Assembly: GCF_014066305.1 (NCBI RefSeq)
Contig: NW_023501168.1
Coordinates: forward strand, 1-64,000
Direction of reading: 5' to 3'
Source: Letharia columbiana
Taxonomy: Eukaryota; Ascomycota; Lecanoromycetes; Lecanorales; Parmeliaceae
DNA: 64,000 nt
In this document: positions 14,318 to 27,247 of the stretch, piece after piece
Layout of the letters: each line of letters opens with the position of its first letter
How positions within the stretch are numbered: position 1 is the stretch's first letter
The notes under the pieces: generated by a model
Database searches by the model: none
Seen by the model: only the letters and a program-made list of their open reading frames with translations
What the model was told of the DNA's origin: nothing
Made by a program: the position numbers and the translations under genes

Positions 14318-17300
14318 GGCGATGATAACACGTTCTAGAAGCGCTAGTAGCGGCGTCTAGCTAATAGTACTTAAGTTTATATATAATATCTTAACGTAAT
14401 AACTCTAAGAGCTTAATACCTAAGAAATTCAGCTATAGACTCTTAACTATTTTCTAATAAAATATCTTTATATCTCTATTAAATACTTAAAAAAAACTAT
14501 ATAATAGACGAAGTCTTTTTATTATTCTAATAAACTACTTTATTTAATATCTCGCTATTACTATATTATTCTTTAAGATATATATATATCGCGATATAAA
14601 AAACTTTTTTATTAGATCGAAGTAGTTAAAAGAAGTAATAATTAAAATCTAAAAATTAAGAGTCTTATTAAAAGATATATTTTAAAAAATCTAAATTAAA
14701 ATATAATATAGATAATTAATATATTATATTAATTATTAATATAACGCTATAATATTAATATCTAACTCTACTAAAATTATTATAAAAGAGTCTTCTCTAA
14801 ATTAATAATTTAAAATTATTAATAAATAATTTATTAAGAATTAGCTAAATAACGAAGTAATATAAGAGAATAGTATATTATTAAAGCGTAGTTTATTTTT
14901 AAATAAGCTATAATCTAATAATAAAGTAGATTTAATATCTATTAAGTTCTATTAATCTTCTCTCTCTTAATATAAAAAATATTTTAATCTAAATTCTTTA
15001 AAGAAGTAAATTATTAAAAAAGAGAATATTAATTAATATATATTAAAGAAGAAGAAAAGAAGAGAGCGAAAGAGAGTTAAGAAGAATAAATAATATAAAA
15101 AGAGATAAAAGATAATAGAGGAGTTAAGACTAAGAGAAGAAGATTTTTCTTAATTCTATAAATTCTATAAATAAAATTATTAATTATAAAATTACGATAG
15201 ATTAATAAGAGAAATAACCCCCCTATTTTTATTATTTAAAATATTAATCTTTAAATAAAATCGAGTTAATATTCTTAATTTCTTTTAATTATTAATAAAG
15301 AAGAAGATAAAAAAGACTTAGCTATAGAAGATAAATTCGATTTATATCTTATCTTTAATAATAAAAAGCGAGATATTAAAAGAAGTAGTTTTATCGAGTT
15401 ATATTAAATCGAAGTTTAGATCTAGATTAAAACTTCTATATATATTAATATAAGAGAGTAAGATAATATTTATTCGATATAGTAAGAAAGAGAGAGATAT
15501 TATCGCTTTAGCGATATCGGTCTTTAAAGATAATAGATAACTTTATTTAAAAATATTATTCGAATTATAAGAAAAGTAGAATAAATTAATTCTAAAATAA
15601 ATTATAAAGAAATTAAAGAAAATTATAAAGCTTAAAAATATAATATTTATAGAATTTTATAACGTTAAAGACTAAATAATATATTATTACTCTTTTATAA
15701 TTATTAAAGAAATTAAAAATTAAAGCTTTTATATTAATATCTTAATTATAAATATTATTAAATATTATATAAAGAGATCTTAAATATATATAATAAATAA
15801 GAGTTTATTAAATGCTATAGATTTTTATCTTCTAGCTATATAGATAGTAGAGATAAAAAACTTTAAAAATCTAAAATTTTAATTAATATATTAGAAGTTT
15901 AAAGGCGTTATAAGTAATAAGATTATAATTATTTTTAAAAAAAGTTTTAAAATATATAGCTTTAAGTTTATAATTAAGATAATTAGAAGTTAAAATATAA
16001 TAAAGCGTTTAATATTAGATTTAAATTAATAAATTTAATTAAAATATATAATATTTATAGAAAAATATATTTAATAATTAAATGCGAGGAATTATAGATA
16101 TTAAAATCTATAAATATTATAAAGTTCTTTTTTATAAAGAATAGATTTATTATATTATAATTATAGCTATATATAAAATATAAATAATTTTACTTAATAT
16201 TTATTTAATTTTAAATTTAGATTATTTTAGAAAAATATATAATATAATATAGAGTTATAAAATTAATATTCTACTACTTTAAGAGATAAATCTATTTAAT
16301 AAAATTATAAAATATTATAAAAGATTATTTTTATAAATAGTTATTATAATTTATCGAGTTAAAAAGAATAAAATCGCTATTATTATAAATACTAAATTTA
16401 TAAAATAATAAAGAGATAAAAACTTAAATTATATTCTTTATAAAGAGAATAATAAAAGAATTTTAGTTTATAGAATTAAATATAAAGAATATATATTTAT
16501 AATAACGTCGATATACGCCTTAATTAAAGAAATTATAAGACTATTATAACTAAAAGTAAATATAAAAATACTTAAATAAATATCGCTATAAATACTTTAT
16601 AATATAATAGAAAGAGATTAAAATTTTACGCTAATCGCTATAAATAAAATCTTTATAATTCCTTTACCTTTCTTATAGCTATAAGCGCTATTCGAATTAT
16701 TATTAAAGCTTAAAAAAGATAAAGTATATTATCTAATAAACGATTAAAGAATTTAAAACTCGAACTTTAGAGTCTTTATATACTTCTTAAACGATAGAAT
16801 TTTAATCTTTAGAATTAATTAAATTTATATTTAAGATAATTAAATAGAAGAGTTAAAGGGTTAGAAGATAGCGTTTAATAAATTATTTATTAATTATAAA
16901 ACTATAATAATTATAATAAAAATAATCTTTATAACTATTTAAAAATTTAAGCGATAAAAATTATTATTTTTATTTCTATAAAGAAATTAGATATAAGTCT
17001 TATATTTAAAGATATTATAAATACTTTTAAAGGAAAATTTAATAAAAGAATAAATGAATTATAAGATATTAATAATATAATTTATAAAATATATCGTAAA
17101 GAATAATTATAGGGCGAATTAGAAAATTAAGTATAATCTATAGCGTAATCGTCTATAACTATAAAAGAAAAGATATCTTAAATTATTAAATTTCGAATTA
17201 GAGAAAAAAATAGTAATTATTAAAACGCGTAAGAAATAGCTTATAGATATATATAATTAATTCTATTTCTATAATATTATAATTAAATATCTTATTCTTA

Positions 17301-20300
17301 ATAAAAAGTTAATAAAATAATTTTTTATAAAAGCTAGATATATAAATTATAGCTTTATTAAGACTCTAAAGAATAATTAAAAAGAGATATATATAGATTT
17401 AAAAGATATTCTTAGAGTAGTAATAAATTATTATTAAAATCTTTATAATATAAAATTCTTAGATAAAAGCGCTTAAAATAAAATTTTATAATATATAATA
17501 GATTAAATAAAGCTCGATAGATATTATTAAAATAAAAAGCTCTATTAAAGCTTAAGAGATATAAATTACTATTTATTAAATATTCTTAAAAATCTCGCTA
17601 AATAAAGATAATCTTTTAAGCGAGTTTTATAAGATTATTATAGAATAAGAGAAGAAAAAAAAAAAGAAATTCTAATTATTATTATATAATTAATCTTTTT
17701 TTATAATTAGATATAGTAAAAATAAAAACTCTTAAAGTATTAAATAAATAAGATTCTTATTATTCTTTTTAAAAATAAAGATAAATAAATTAATATTAAG
17801 AATTATCGCTCTCTATTTATTATAAATATAAATTATAAAATCTTTATAAATATTTTAATATAATATTTAATAAAGGCTTTAGATAAGATAATTAGCGAAT
17901 AATAATTAATCTTTTTATCGAAGAGACTAATAGATAATAATATTAAAATAATTTAGTATTTAATAACTAAGTATAAACTTATTAAGAAATTATTATAAAA
18001 GTAAAAGAAAATCGCTATTCTTTTTCTTAATTAGAAAAAAGTATATAATTAAATTAATTATAAATTTCTTCTAGCGATTTTAAAAGAATTAAATATATTT
18101 AAGAAATTTATTATTTAGATATAGCTTATCTATAAAGAAGCTAAGATTAAGATTTATATTAATAATTATATTAAAGAAATAATTATAATATAAAATAATA
18201 TAAGATAAAGAAATTCTTTAAGCTACTCTCTATTTGTAATTATAATTAAAGATCTAATCTAATATATCATTTATAACTCTTAAATCTTAAAAATATAAAT
18301 AAAAAATAGAATATTAAAGATAATAATATATATTAATAATATTATAATTATTATATAATTTTAAAAAAAGATAGATATTATAATAATAATTTTAAAGGTT
18401 TATTATATTATAATTAACGCGAGAATTAATTAAAATAAGTTATATATACTATATATAGAAAATATTATTTATATTTATATTATTAATATAAAGAAAATTT
18501 TCTTTAATAATCTTTATAAATATCTAGAAATATTAATTAAGATAGATATTAATTATTAGTTAAATAATTTTTAAATTAAAATTCTATAAAAGACTAAGAA
18601 ATTAATATAAAACTAATTATAATTTTATTTATTCTTTAAAAGTAGAGTAATAATTAAAATTATCTTTATAATATCTCTTTCTAAATTTATTTTATAATTT
18701 TTATATATATTTTTAGCGATATATAATAAGTTAGAAAAGAAGTATTATAAGTTAATATAAAATAATAAAATTTAAGATATTATTTATAATTTCTATATTT
18801 ATTATTAGATAAAAGAAGATAAAGTTAAAATAATTAATCTATAAGTTATTATTAATAAGAGCGTTATAATTATAATTAATAGAGTAATTAACTCTTTTAA
18901 ATTAATATAAATTATTCTAATTAAAAATATTCTAGCGTTATATATTTAAAGTCTTTTATATATTTTAATATTTATTAATTTTTAAATAACTTAATTCTTT
19001 AATTAATTTAATTATATTTTAAAATTAATATAAATTATCTAATAGCGATAAAAAAAGATATTTATATAAATTTTTTAAGTTAAACTTTCTTTAATTACTA
19101 CGAAACTACTAGTAACGCTAATATTTTATTATTTATTATTAAAGAAAATCGATTTAGAGAATATAAAAAAGTTTAATTTTAAGATATAGTAAGCTTTATA
19201 AAATAAGAATATTAGAGTCTTAAAAGATATATAAAACTTAATATACGCGGTTCTAATAATCTTAATTAAAATAATATATAATAAATACTCTTTTTAGATC
19301 GACTATATTATTAATAAATTAATTTTTAATATTATTCTATTAAATTAGCGCTTATTACTCTTATCTTTATATATATAAAAATTAGATATACTTTAATAAA
19401 AATACTTTATAGAGATTAATAATTATCTTATTTCTTTATTAAAGATTAGCTTTTAATAAATATATCTTATAATCTTAGATAAGAGATTAAAAGCTATTAA
19501 TTTTAGCGATAGAATTAAAGGTCTTATTCTTATCTATTAATATCGCTATAGATTAAGAGTCTTAATAAATAAAATATAAATTATAATTTATAATAAGTTT
19601 AAAATATCATATATAAGAAATCTTCTTTAACGATTACTTTATAAGAAGATTTAATTAAAGACTAATTTTATTTAAATATTAATATAATAATAGCTATATT
19701 CTATTTATAGTATTAATTAATTTTTATTTTATATATAAATTAAGTATATAGTATTAAAAGCGATATAAGAAGAGTTTTTTATTATTTTAAATCGATTAAC
19801 TCTTAATTCGATATTTAAGATAAAAATTATTAATAAGATAATCGCTTTTATAGTACTTAGTCTTAATCTAAAAAATATTAATAAAAGATAATAGAATATC
19901 CTCTATTAGATTATTATTTAATCTTTATAAAAATATTATTTATTATATAGTTTTAATAACTTAGTTATATACTAGTTCTTAGATATTATCTAAAATTATT
20001 ATTAAATTTTAATTTAAAAATAAATCTTTATAAATCGAGTTTTATATCTTTATAAGAGATATTAAATTAAAAAGTATAATATATAAATATTTAAGAATCT
20101 TTAAGACGAGTTTCTTAATTAAATAAAGATTTATAAAGATCTTATTTATATAATATCTTACTCTTTTATAATAATAAGTTAAATTAAATAAAGAATAGTA
20201 GAAATAATTAAGAAGTTAAATAATATTATAAAGAATTAGAATATAAATATTAGCGATATTAGCGATTAGAATAAATTAATAAATCTAAATTTACTATTTA

Positions 20301-20535
20301 GATAGTTTCTCTTTATTTTATTTATCTTCTCTTTTATCTCTAATTTATTTTATTTAGCGTTAATTTAATAGAGTTACTTAATATAGTTTTTCTCTATAAA
20401 GACCTTCGCGTAATACTCTATATATACTTAGATAAGAGTGATTTACGAGTTTAAGTCCCTATAGATTTTTAGATGGGATATCTTCGTTAAGGCGGCTATC
20501 TTAGCTAAATAGTCGAATAAAATAAATAACTTTAG
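14318..20535 (+). mobile_element. RIP-degenerate repeat family R6, copy 1 (about 6.2 kb)
   Basis: Aligns over its whole length with 50238-56455 and with the partial copy from 60602. All copies start near 'acgttctag(a/g)(a/g)gcgct' followed by a relatively GC-rich leader, and the two complete ones end in 'cgaataaaataaataacttt'. I see no LTR pair and no terminal inverted repeat. An A-rich (TAAA-like) tail and a length of 6.2 kb would fit a non-LTR (LINE, Tad1-like) element, but I could not identify RT motifs after RIP, so this is a guess. Orientation is assumed from the A-rich end. CA and TG are nearly absent. Confidence 0.7.
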
Positions 20536-23500
20536 TTAAAAGAAATAATTTTCTTAAACTCTAAAAATCGTCTTAATATAAATCCTAACGATTTTATATT
20601 TATCGAATTTTCTAGAATTATAAAAAAACGTTTAATAATATAATTAGATATTATAAAATATATAACTAATTAAGTTAAAGAGTTAATCGAGAATTAAAGA
20701 AATTTAAGAAATTTATAATACTTTAAAAATATTTATTAATAAGATTATATAATTATTTTAATAATTATTAATAGATTAATTTAAAAGAAGCTAGGCTATA
20801 AATCTTTCTTTTATATAAATCTTTAATTAATATTAATATAAATATTATCTAAATTATTTATCGACTTCTATTAAAAATTAAAAAAAGTTTTATTAATTTA
20901 AAGTCGATTAATAATTTTTAAATTAAGAATTAATTTAGTATATATTAAATAACTAAGAAGATTTTTAGATTTAACTTAATATAATAAAAGAAGAATTAAA
21001 AGAATTAGATACTCTTAATCTATCTTTTAAACTTATAAATAAATAAATTTATTAATTATTATTTATTATTAATATTAAATAATTATTTTTAACTCTAAAA
21101 CTTTCTATAGCGATATTTAAGATTATCTTTATAAGTATTAATTCTCTTCGATAGAATATATACTTTAATACTTCGCGTTCAAAAGATAAAAACTATTAAA
21201 AATCGTTAAGATTAAAAGATAAAGCGCTTAGATTTATATAATTAAAAAATTAAAAAAATTTAGCTAGATATATATTTAAAAAAAATTATAAATTAGATAG
21301 ATTCTCTAGCTACTAATTTCTTATCTTAATATTAATTAACTTTTTAAATTATTATCTTTCTATCTCGCTAGAATATAAAATTAAAAAATCTAGAAATTTA
21401 TTTAAATCTTCTTTTAAAAATTCGTTAAAATTCGAAATTTTAAAGATTTATTTAAGAATTTTATCGATAATCGAAGAAGTTTAATTACTCGATAATTAAG
21501 AATAAGTTAATTTATTTATAAATAAGAGTTATTTAATAAGATATAAAGCTTCGTCGAAGCTAGAATCTTAATCTTAAATTTAAAATTATTTCTAGATAAA
21601 ATTATTATTTAAAATTAATTTTAAATCGCTATTAGAATTAAAATAATTATTTATTTTAAAAATATAATTATCTATATATTTAAAATAATCGCCTCTCTCG
21701 AGAATATAAAATTTTTTAAAATAATTTTTAATTATATAAGTATTTAAACTATTAGAAATCTTTAAACTAATAAAAAGCTTTAAAGCTTCGCTTAAGAAAT
21801 ATTATAATATTTAATTCTTAAAAATACTTCGCGATTTTCTTTATTCGTTATTTTTAATATATCGCGAAGTTAAAAGATAATACTTTTATTCTTTAAATAT
21901 TCTTAATATATCTAAAAAAGATATTTTAGAATAATATAATAATCTTTTTATAAAAGTTCGCTAGAAGATAAATTATAGTCTAATAATATAGAAAGATAAG
22001 CTTTATTAAAAATATTAATTAAATTATTTTAAATCTCTAAAAAAAACGAAAAAGATAAAGTTTTAATTCGATAATTCTCTTATTATATTAAATTAATACT
22101 TAATAAGAAAAATTAATTATCTATATAATCTCGAAGTTATTAATAAAAATATAATTATTAGATATCTCTAATAGAGATTAAATATAAATTTAGTTTTTAT
22201 TATATTTATATATAAAAAGAGAGATATAATTAAGAATTTTAATAGATAAATTTATAATAATAAGATAGCGATAAAGCGCGTTTATAAGATAAATTAATTT
22301 CGCTAAAAGTTTAATTTATTAATAATTTTAATACTAATTAGAATTTAATGATTTTTTAAAAATTTAATAATAAAAGAGTTAGTTTAAATTATGAAGTCTA
22401 AATTTAAAATTAATTTAAATATTAAATTTAAGTAATTATTAGAAATATCTAAAATTAAAATAAATAAATATCGATTTAAGAGATTATCTCTCTATTTTTA
22501 TAGATATTATAGCGAAGACTATTAAGATAATAATTATTAAGAAAATAATTAAAAGATTATAAAGATTAATTTAAAAAAAAAATTAATAAAAAGAATAATA
22601 ATAATAAAAACTATAATAAGAGAGAAGAGGAAGATCTTAATATTTATAATCTCGAGACTTATATAGCTTTAAAAACTTTAATAAAAAAGAAAAATTAGAG
22701 GGAATTCTTCTAAAGCTTCTAACTAATAATCGAGATTCGTTTAAAAAAAACTTTATTATTATATTAGCTATAAGAATATCTTTAAATATTATATTAAACC
22801 CTCGATATTATTTATAAATATTTTTTAAAAATATTAATAATTTAAATTTCGCTTTAACGTTAATTATAAATATAGAATTAAAAAATAATAATAAACGTAA
22901 TATAATATTTAAGAAGTTTTTTAGTACTATAAATAATTATTATAATAAAAATAAATAAATTTATAATTTTTATATAAACTTTAACTCTAGAGTATTTTTA
23001 GTATTTAATTAATATCGTTTAAAACTTTTTAATTAGAATAAAGTCTATTTTATATCTAATAAGAGAAGACTTTATTATAAAAGAGTAGAAACTAATATAT
23101 TACTATTACGAGATTATATATTTTTCTTTATTAATATATATATAGTAATTAGAGAAAAAGTAATAATCTTAAAAGAATTTTATATTATATTTAATTTATT
23201 TTATAATATAATTATTAATATTAATATTTTAAAATAAAATAAAATAAAATAAATATTTAATAAAAAAAACTTAACTTTATTATTATTAAAGATAAAAATA
23301 AAATTTCTATTTAGATAACTCGAAAAATTTTAAGAATTAAGATTAAGATTCTAGAGTTATTATTTATATCTATACTATTAATAAGAATAAAAATCTTATA
23401 AATATTAAAATATAAAAAGATTAATATTTATATAATATTAATTATAATTTTTTAATTAAATATAAATTAAAATATTTCTATTTAATATCGACCTCTAATA

Positions 23501-24213
23501 TCGAGAATACTCTTATCTATTTAAATTTATTTTTATTATTAATTTTTAGCTTAAAATCTTTATTTTAAATATTTAAATTATAATTAATAATAATTCTTAA
23601 GCTATTTCTATAGTTAACTTTAGAGAATAGTTTATTAAAGTTTATAAAGATTAATTATTAGAAAGATTATCTATTTTTTAAAACTTAATTAAATTTATAG
23701 AAATAAATTTTTATTTTATTAATATCTTTACGAGAAAGTTTAAAAAGAAATCGAATATATTATATATTATAGATTTTTTAAAAGAAGTTATAATATTATA
23801 AATAGATATTTCTAAATATTAGAAATTAGAATATAAGAAATAAATTAAAAAGATATTTAAAAAATATTAATTACTATTCCGGTTTAATCTAAGACGTTTT
23901 AATAATAAAATCGAAATATTAATATCTTTTAAAATAAAATTAAATTTATTAGATTTAAATAAAATCTTTATAATTTATCTTAGTAAGATCGCTAAATTAT
24001 AGATTTTATTTTAAACCTACTAATAAAATAAGATTACGTCGAGAAGATACCTCTAGAAATTCCTTTAATTACCTTTTTATCGATTTTTATAATATAAAAA
24101 AATAATAAATCTCGAGTTATCGATTTAAGAAAGATAAATATTAAATTATATCTCGACGTCTATTCGCTTTTTAAGTAGAATATTATATTAAAAGTATTAA
24201 GCGAATTAATAAT

Positions 24214-24394
24214 TGTTGAAAGTAGGATATTAGACATATTAGAAAAGAATAATTGTTACTAAAAGACTGATTATTGATTTATGGAATATACGAATATTTA
24301 TATATATAAAATAGATGGCTGATGGTGGCTAGTAATTACTAGCCCTGATAATACGCGATATATATGCGATAGCCGAAGGGGCTAGTATTATAAT
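24214..24394 (+). repeat. 5' terminal repeat of TRIM copy 1
   Basis: Aligns with 25139-25321. It carries more C-to-T and G-to-A changes than its partner (ggatattagac against ggataccagac). It contains the perfect 18-bp palindrome GGCTAGTAATTACTAGCC at 24327-24344. Confidence 0.8.
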
Positions 24395-24562
24395 ACTCCC
24401 CGACAGCCTTAGAAGCTAAACCCCAGCACATCGTATTTCATATGTATTAGTTTTTCAAATCCACGCTTTGTATTCGGGATTGATTATTTGCCTGGCCTCG
24501 TTAAATCTATAAAAAACCCCGATAGGGAAAATAGAAAGAGTGCCGGGGCTTTTGAATACCCG

Positions 24563-24950
24563 TTTCGGGACCTCGGAATGATATGAGGGTTTTTGATGTT
24601 TTGCCCGTATTGTTTCGGGACCTCGGAATGATATGAGGGTTTTTGATGTTTTGCCCGTGTTGTTTTGGGACCTCGGAATGATCTGAGGGTTTTTGATGGT
24701 TTGCCCGTATTATTTCGGGACCTCGGATGAAATGAGGGTTTTTGATGTTTTGCCCGTGTTGTTTCGGGGTTTTGATGGTTTGCCCGTATTGTTTCGGGAC
24801 CTCGGATGAAATGAGGGTTTTTGATGTTTTGCCCGTGTTGTTTCGGGACCTCGGAATGATCTGAGGGTTTTTGATGGTTTGCCCGTATTGTTTCGGGGTT
24901 TTGATTTTTTGCCCGTATTGTTTCGGGACCTCGGATGAAATAAGGATTTT
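24563..24950 (+). repeat. 50-bp tandem array inside TRIM copy 1
   Basis: About seven full units and two shortened ones. Units begin at 24563, 24613, 24663, 24713, 24762 (30-base short unit), 24792, 24841, 24891 (30-base short unit) and 24921. Each full unit contains TTTCGGGACCTCGGA, then GAGGGTTTTTGAT and TTTTGCCCGT. The short units lack the middle 20 bases. The mutated copies at 39660-39840 and 46570-46830 keep about three to five units, so copy number varies between insertions. Confidence 0.88.
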
Positions 24951-24982
24951 AGTTCGATATTTTTTGTGTAGGGATTGAATGG

Positions 24983-25029
24983 CGATAGCCCTCTCGTCGG
25001 TGGGTACGAGCCAAAAAAATGGGCTATCG
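24983..25029 (+). repeat. Nested stem-loop in TRIM copy 1
   Basis: The outer stem CGATAGCCC (24983-24991) pairs with GGGCTATCG (25021-25029). The inner stem CTCGT (24993-24997) pairs with ACGAG (25006-25010). The same arrangement can be traced in the two RIPed copies (about 39570-39625 on the opposite strand, and 46870-46920). It could be a packaging or other RNA structure; that is inference. Confidence 0.65.
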
Positions 25030-25138
25030 TTATAGGGTGTATCTATTTATAAACGATCACCTGAAGACTTAGTTTGATATCTCTTAGAAAGTGTAAGGAT
25101 ATTTTGATACTGCCCTGCCCGCTTCCGGGCTCATAACC

Positions 25139-25321
25139 TGTTGAAAGTAGGATACCAGACATGTTAGAAATTGAATGATTGTTACTGAAAGACTGATTAT
25201 TGATTTATGGGATATACGGATATTTATATACATAAAATAGGTGGCTGATAATGGCTGGTAATTACTAGCCCTAGTAATACGCGACATATATGCGATAGCC
25301 GAAGGGGCTGGTATTGTAATA
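25139..25321 (+). repeat. 3' terminal repeat of TRIM copy 1
   Basis: Partner of 24214-24394, with fewer RIP-type changes. The last bases are ambiguous because the flank is also AATAAT. Confidence 0.8.
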
Positions 25322-26750
25322 ATAATCTTCTTATTCATTAATATAATTAAAGAGTTCTTTTAATAACTTATTAAATCGTTAAATTAATAAAAAATTATTT
25401 TTATTAATTCTTATTAAAAGTAAGAATAATTAAAAATCTCTATTATAGATCTTATAAATTTTTTAAATTTTTTCTAATATCGAATAAAAAGACTTCTCGC
25501 TTTATATCTTTAATAATTTATTCTAGTCTATATTAATAATATTATTATTTTTTTAATATTTCTTAATAATTATATTAAATATCTCGATTAGATATTAGAT
25601 TTACTAGAAAAAAATAAGATAACTCTCTTACTCTTTAAGTGTTATTTTACTTATTTACGTATTATCGCTTTAAAATATTATATTTCTAAACTTAATCTTA
25701 ATATTATAAAAGAAAAAATCGAAATAATTCGAAAAATAATCTTTTCGAGAAATCTTAGATAGCTAAAAATTAATTTAAGTTTCTTTAATTATTATTATAA
25801 ATTTATAGAATATTATATAACTATCGCTAGATTTTTAATTAAATTTAAAATTAAAAGTTTTAAAAGAAGCTTTAATAAGAATAAATCTCGATAAAATTAT
25901 ATAAAGAAGAAATAACTTTAATTAATATTAATTTAGGTTTTATAAAAATAGCTAAAGCTTTTAAATTAAATAAACTTATTATTAAAGAAGTAAATTTATA
26001 AATTAATTTAAAATATTATAAAATCTAAAAGATATTAAAAAATAAACTATATAATATATTAATACTCGTTTTCTTAAATTTTAATTAATTATTTATATTA
26101 TATATTAATAATAGTAAAAAGAAAGATTACGAGATAATACTATATTAAATTAATATTAATAAAATTAAATAATTAATTTTATTTCTATTACGCGATTTTA
26201 GTAATATTAAGATTTAATATTAAATTATAAAATTAAAAATTAATACTCTAATTTAAATATTGATTAAACTTTTCTAATTTTTTAATAATAGAGATTTTAT
26301 AATAATTACTAATTATATTATTTTAAAATCTATTTTTTAAAATAAAATTAATAATCGTTAATTCGCTTAATTAAATAAATAAGCTTTATATTTATTAACT
26401 TTTTAATTTAAAATAAAATTTATATATAAAATTTAAAGAACTTATAATAATATTAATAAATTATCTCGATTTTTTATTAAAGACTTATCTATAAAAGAAA
26501 TATTAATAATAAATTTAGATATAATTAATATTTTTTCTATAGTAATAGTATAAGTTAAAAAAATTCCTTAATAAAATTTCTATAACTTTATCTAATAATT
26601 TATACTTTAATTATATCTATAAATAAATCTAAAAGTAAATAAAGAAGATTAAAGATTTAGAATTTAGCTTATAAATTATCTATTAATTCTATTATCTCGA
26701 TATTAATTTAGAATTACTATCTAGGCCTCTCGCGTAGATCTAAACCTGTT

Positions 26751-26840
26751 AATCAACGGTTATATAACGGTTCAACAACTATTTAAGACATGTAACCGTT
26801 AGCCAACGGTCAATTAGCGGTCAATCAACGGTTGAAAAAC
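26751..26840 (+). repeat. Left subterminal 11-bp-spaced repeats
   Basis: Units spaced by 11 bases: AACGGTTATAT (26755), AACGGTTCAAC (26766), then a looser stretch including inverted AACCGTT (26794-26800), then AACGGTCAATT (26805), AGCGGTCAATC (26816) and AACGGTTGAAA (26827). An 11-base spacing puts successive sites on nearly the same face of the helix. Such short, mixed-orientation subterminal words are typical transposase-binding regions of CACTA-type elements; that role is inferred here. Confidence 0.65.
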
Positions 26841-27247
26841 AAGCACAAAGTTCCATGATTTCTCAACCATAACCTATCAGTCATTCAATGGTTAATTACC
26901 AGGTTTAATATCAAAGTTGATAAAGTACTTCTTGAAGCTATTCGCAACTATGAACAGCATAGTGCAGTATCTATAGATGATGTAGTCTATCGAAGCCTTT
27001 GGCATACATGATCATGCTCTATGCAGACTAAAGCTATGGTGCTCTCTGTATGTAATGCCTTGCTGCGTCCTCCTGCAAAGCCTCAAGTCAGTGTCAAAAT
27101 ATGTAGTATTGCGCTGGGGAACGAACACATACCAATTGAAGCCATAGGTGAAGCAATAGGTAGTGAAGCCATAGGTAGTGAAGCCATAGGTAGTGGAGCC
27201 ATAGGTAGTGGAGCCATATGTAGGTTGCTGAAGCCTTCGGCACACCA
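26841..27247 (+). other. Non-coding left spacer, including 15-bp minisatellite
   Basis: Spacer between the left terminal repeats and the stop codon of gene A. It holds GAAGCC-type words at 26992 and 27230 and the minisatellite listed separately. Short frames exist on both strands here, but they are just translations of the 15-bp repeat (IGSEA or GSTTY peptides). It probably contains the 3' UTR of gene A. I see no clear polyadenylation signal. Confidence 0.55.
27138..27223 (+). repeat. 15-bp minisatellite (GAAGCCATAGGTAGT)
   Basis: Units start at 27138 (12-base partial), 27150, 27165, 27180, 27195 and 27210 (diverging). Two units are GGAGCC instead of GAAGCC, and one is GAAGCA. It ends 6 bases before a copy of the island word AAGCCTTCGGCA. 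It lies downstream of the gene A stop codon. Confidence 0.9.

Larger units (their letters stand above)
24214..25321 (+). mobile_element. TRIM-like non-autonomous LTR element, copy 1 (least mutated)
   Basis: Two direct repeats of about 180 bp (24214-24394 and 25139-25321, each beginning TGTTGAAAGTAGGATA) flank about 740 bp without coding capacity. Total length is about 1.1 kb, matching a terminal-repeat retrotransposon in miniature. The flanks read (A)ATAAT on both sides, giving a candidate 5-6 bp target duplication. The interrupted RT codons join correctly if one copy is removed. The interior holds a 50-bp tandem array and a nested stem-loop. CA and TG are common here, unlike in the surrounding host element. 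Related, more RIPed copies lie at 39283-40176 (minus) and 46221-47180. Confidence 0.82.
24040..25575 (+). pseudogene. Gypsy-3 reverse transcriptase relic, split by a TRIM insertion
   Basis: Before the insertion (24040-24213) the frame reads RVIDLRKINIKL, then DVYSLF and ILKVLSELII. After the insertion (25323 onwards) it reads IIFLFINIIKEFF, an FITPY-like block, and YINNIIIF near 25535-25560. In the Ty3/Gypsy family these are continuous RT blocks (VIDLRKLN, DAYPLPRQ, FSSxDLTKGF, YIDDIIIF). The frame continues across the insertion once the 1.1 kb element and its target duplication are removed. DD has become NN at the active site, and stops are frequent. Confidence 0.82.
20536..26736 (+). mobile_element. 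Ty3/Gypsy element Gypsy-3, left arm (gag to RNase H/integrase start)
   Basis: Plus-strand Ty3/Gypsy relic. Its RT is readable at 24040-24213 and resumes at 25323 after a TRIM insertion. Sequence resembling the RNase H-integrase linker follows at about 26350-26500. The arm ends around 26736 within a stretch (LI-stop-NY) that matches the beginning of the second Gypsy-3 copy at 56462. Then the gene island begins. No 5' LTR was recognised; R6 copy 1 abuts the left end. Codons are destroyed by RIP throughout. Confidence 0.75.

Noticed and set aside
25084..25338. 84-codon minus-strand open frame
   Set aside because: Lies wholly over the 3' terminal repeat of the TRIM and its flank. It has no protein-like features and is broken in the partner repeat.
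1..26736. CRISPR arrays, bacterial-type operons or rRNA genes
   Set aside because: Composition, introns and RIP show fungal nuclear DNA. The regular repeats here are transposon arrays without spacer structure.
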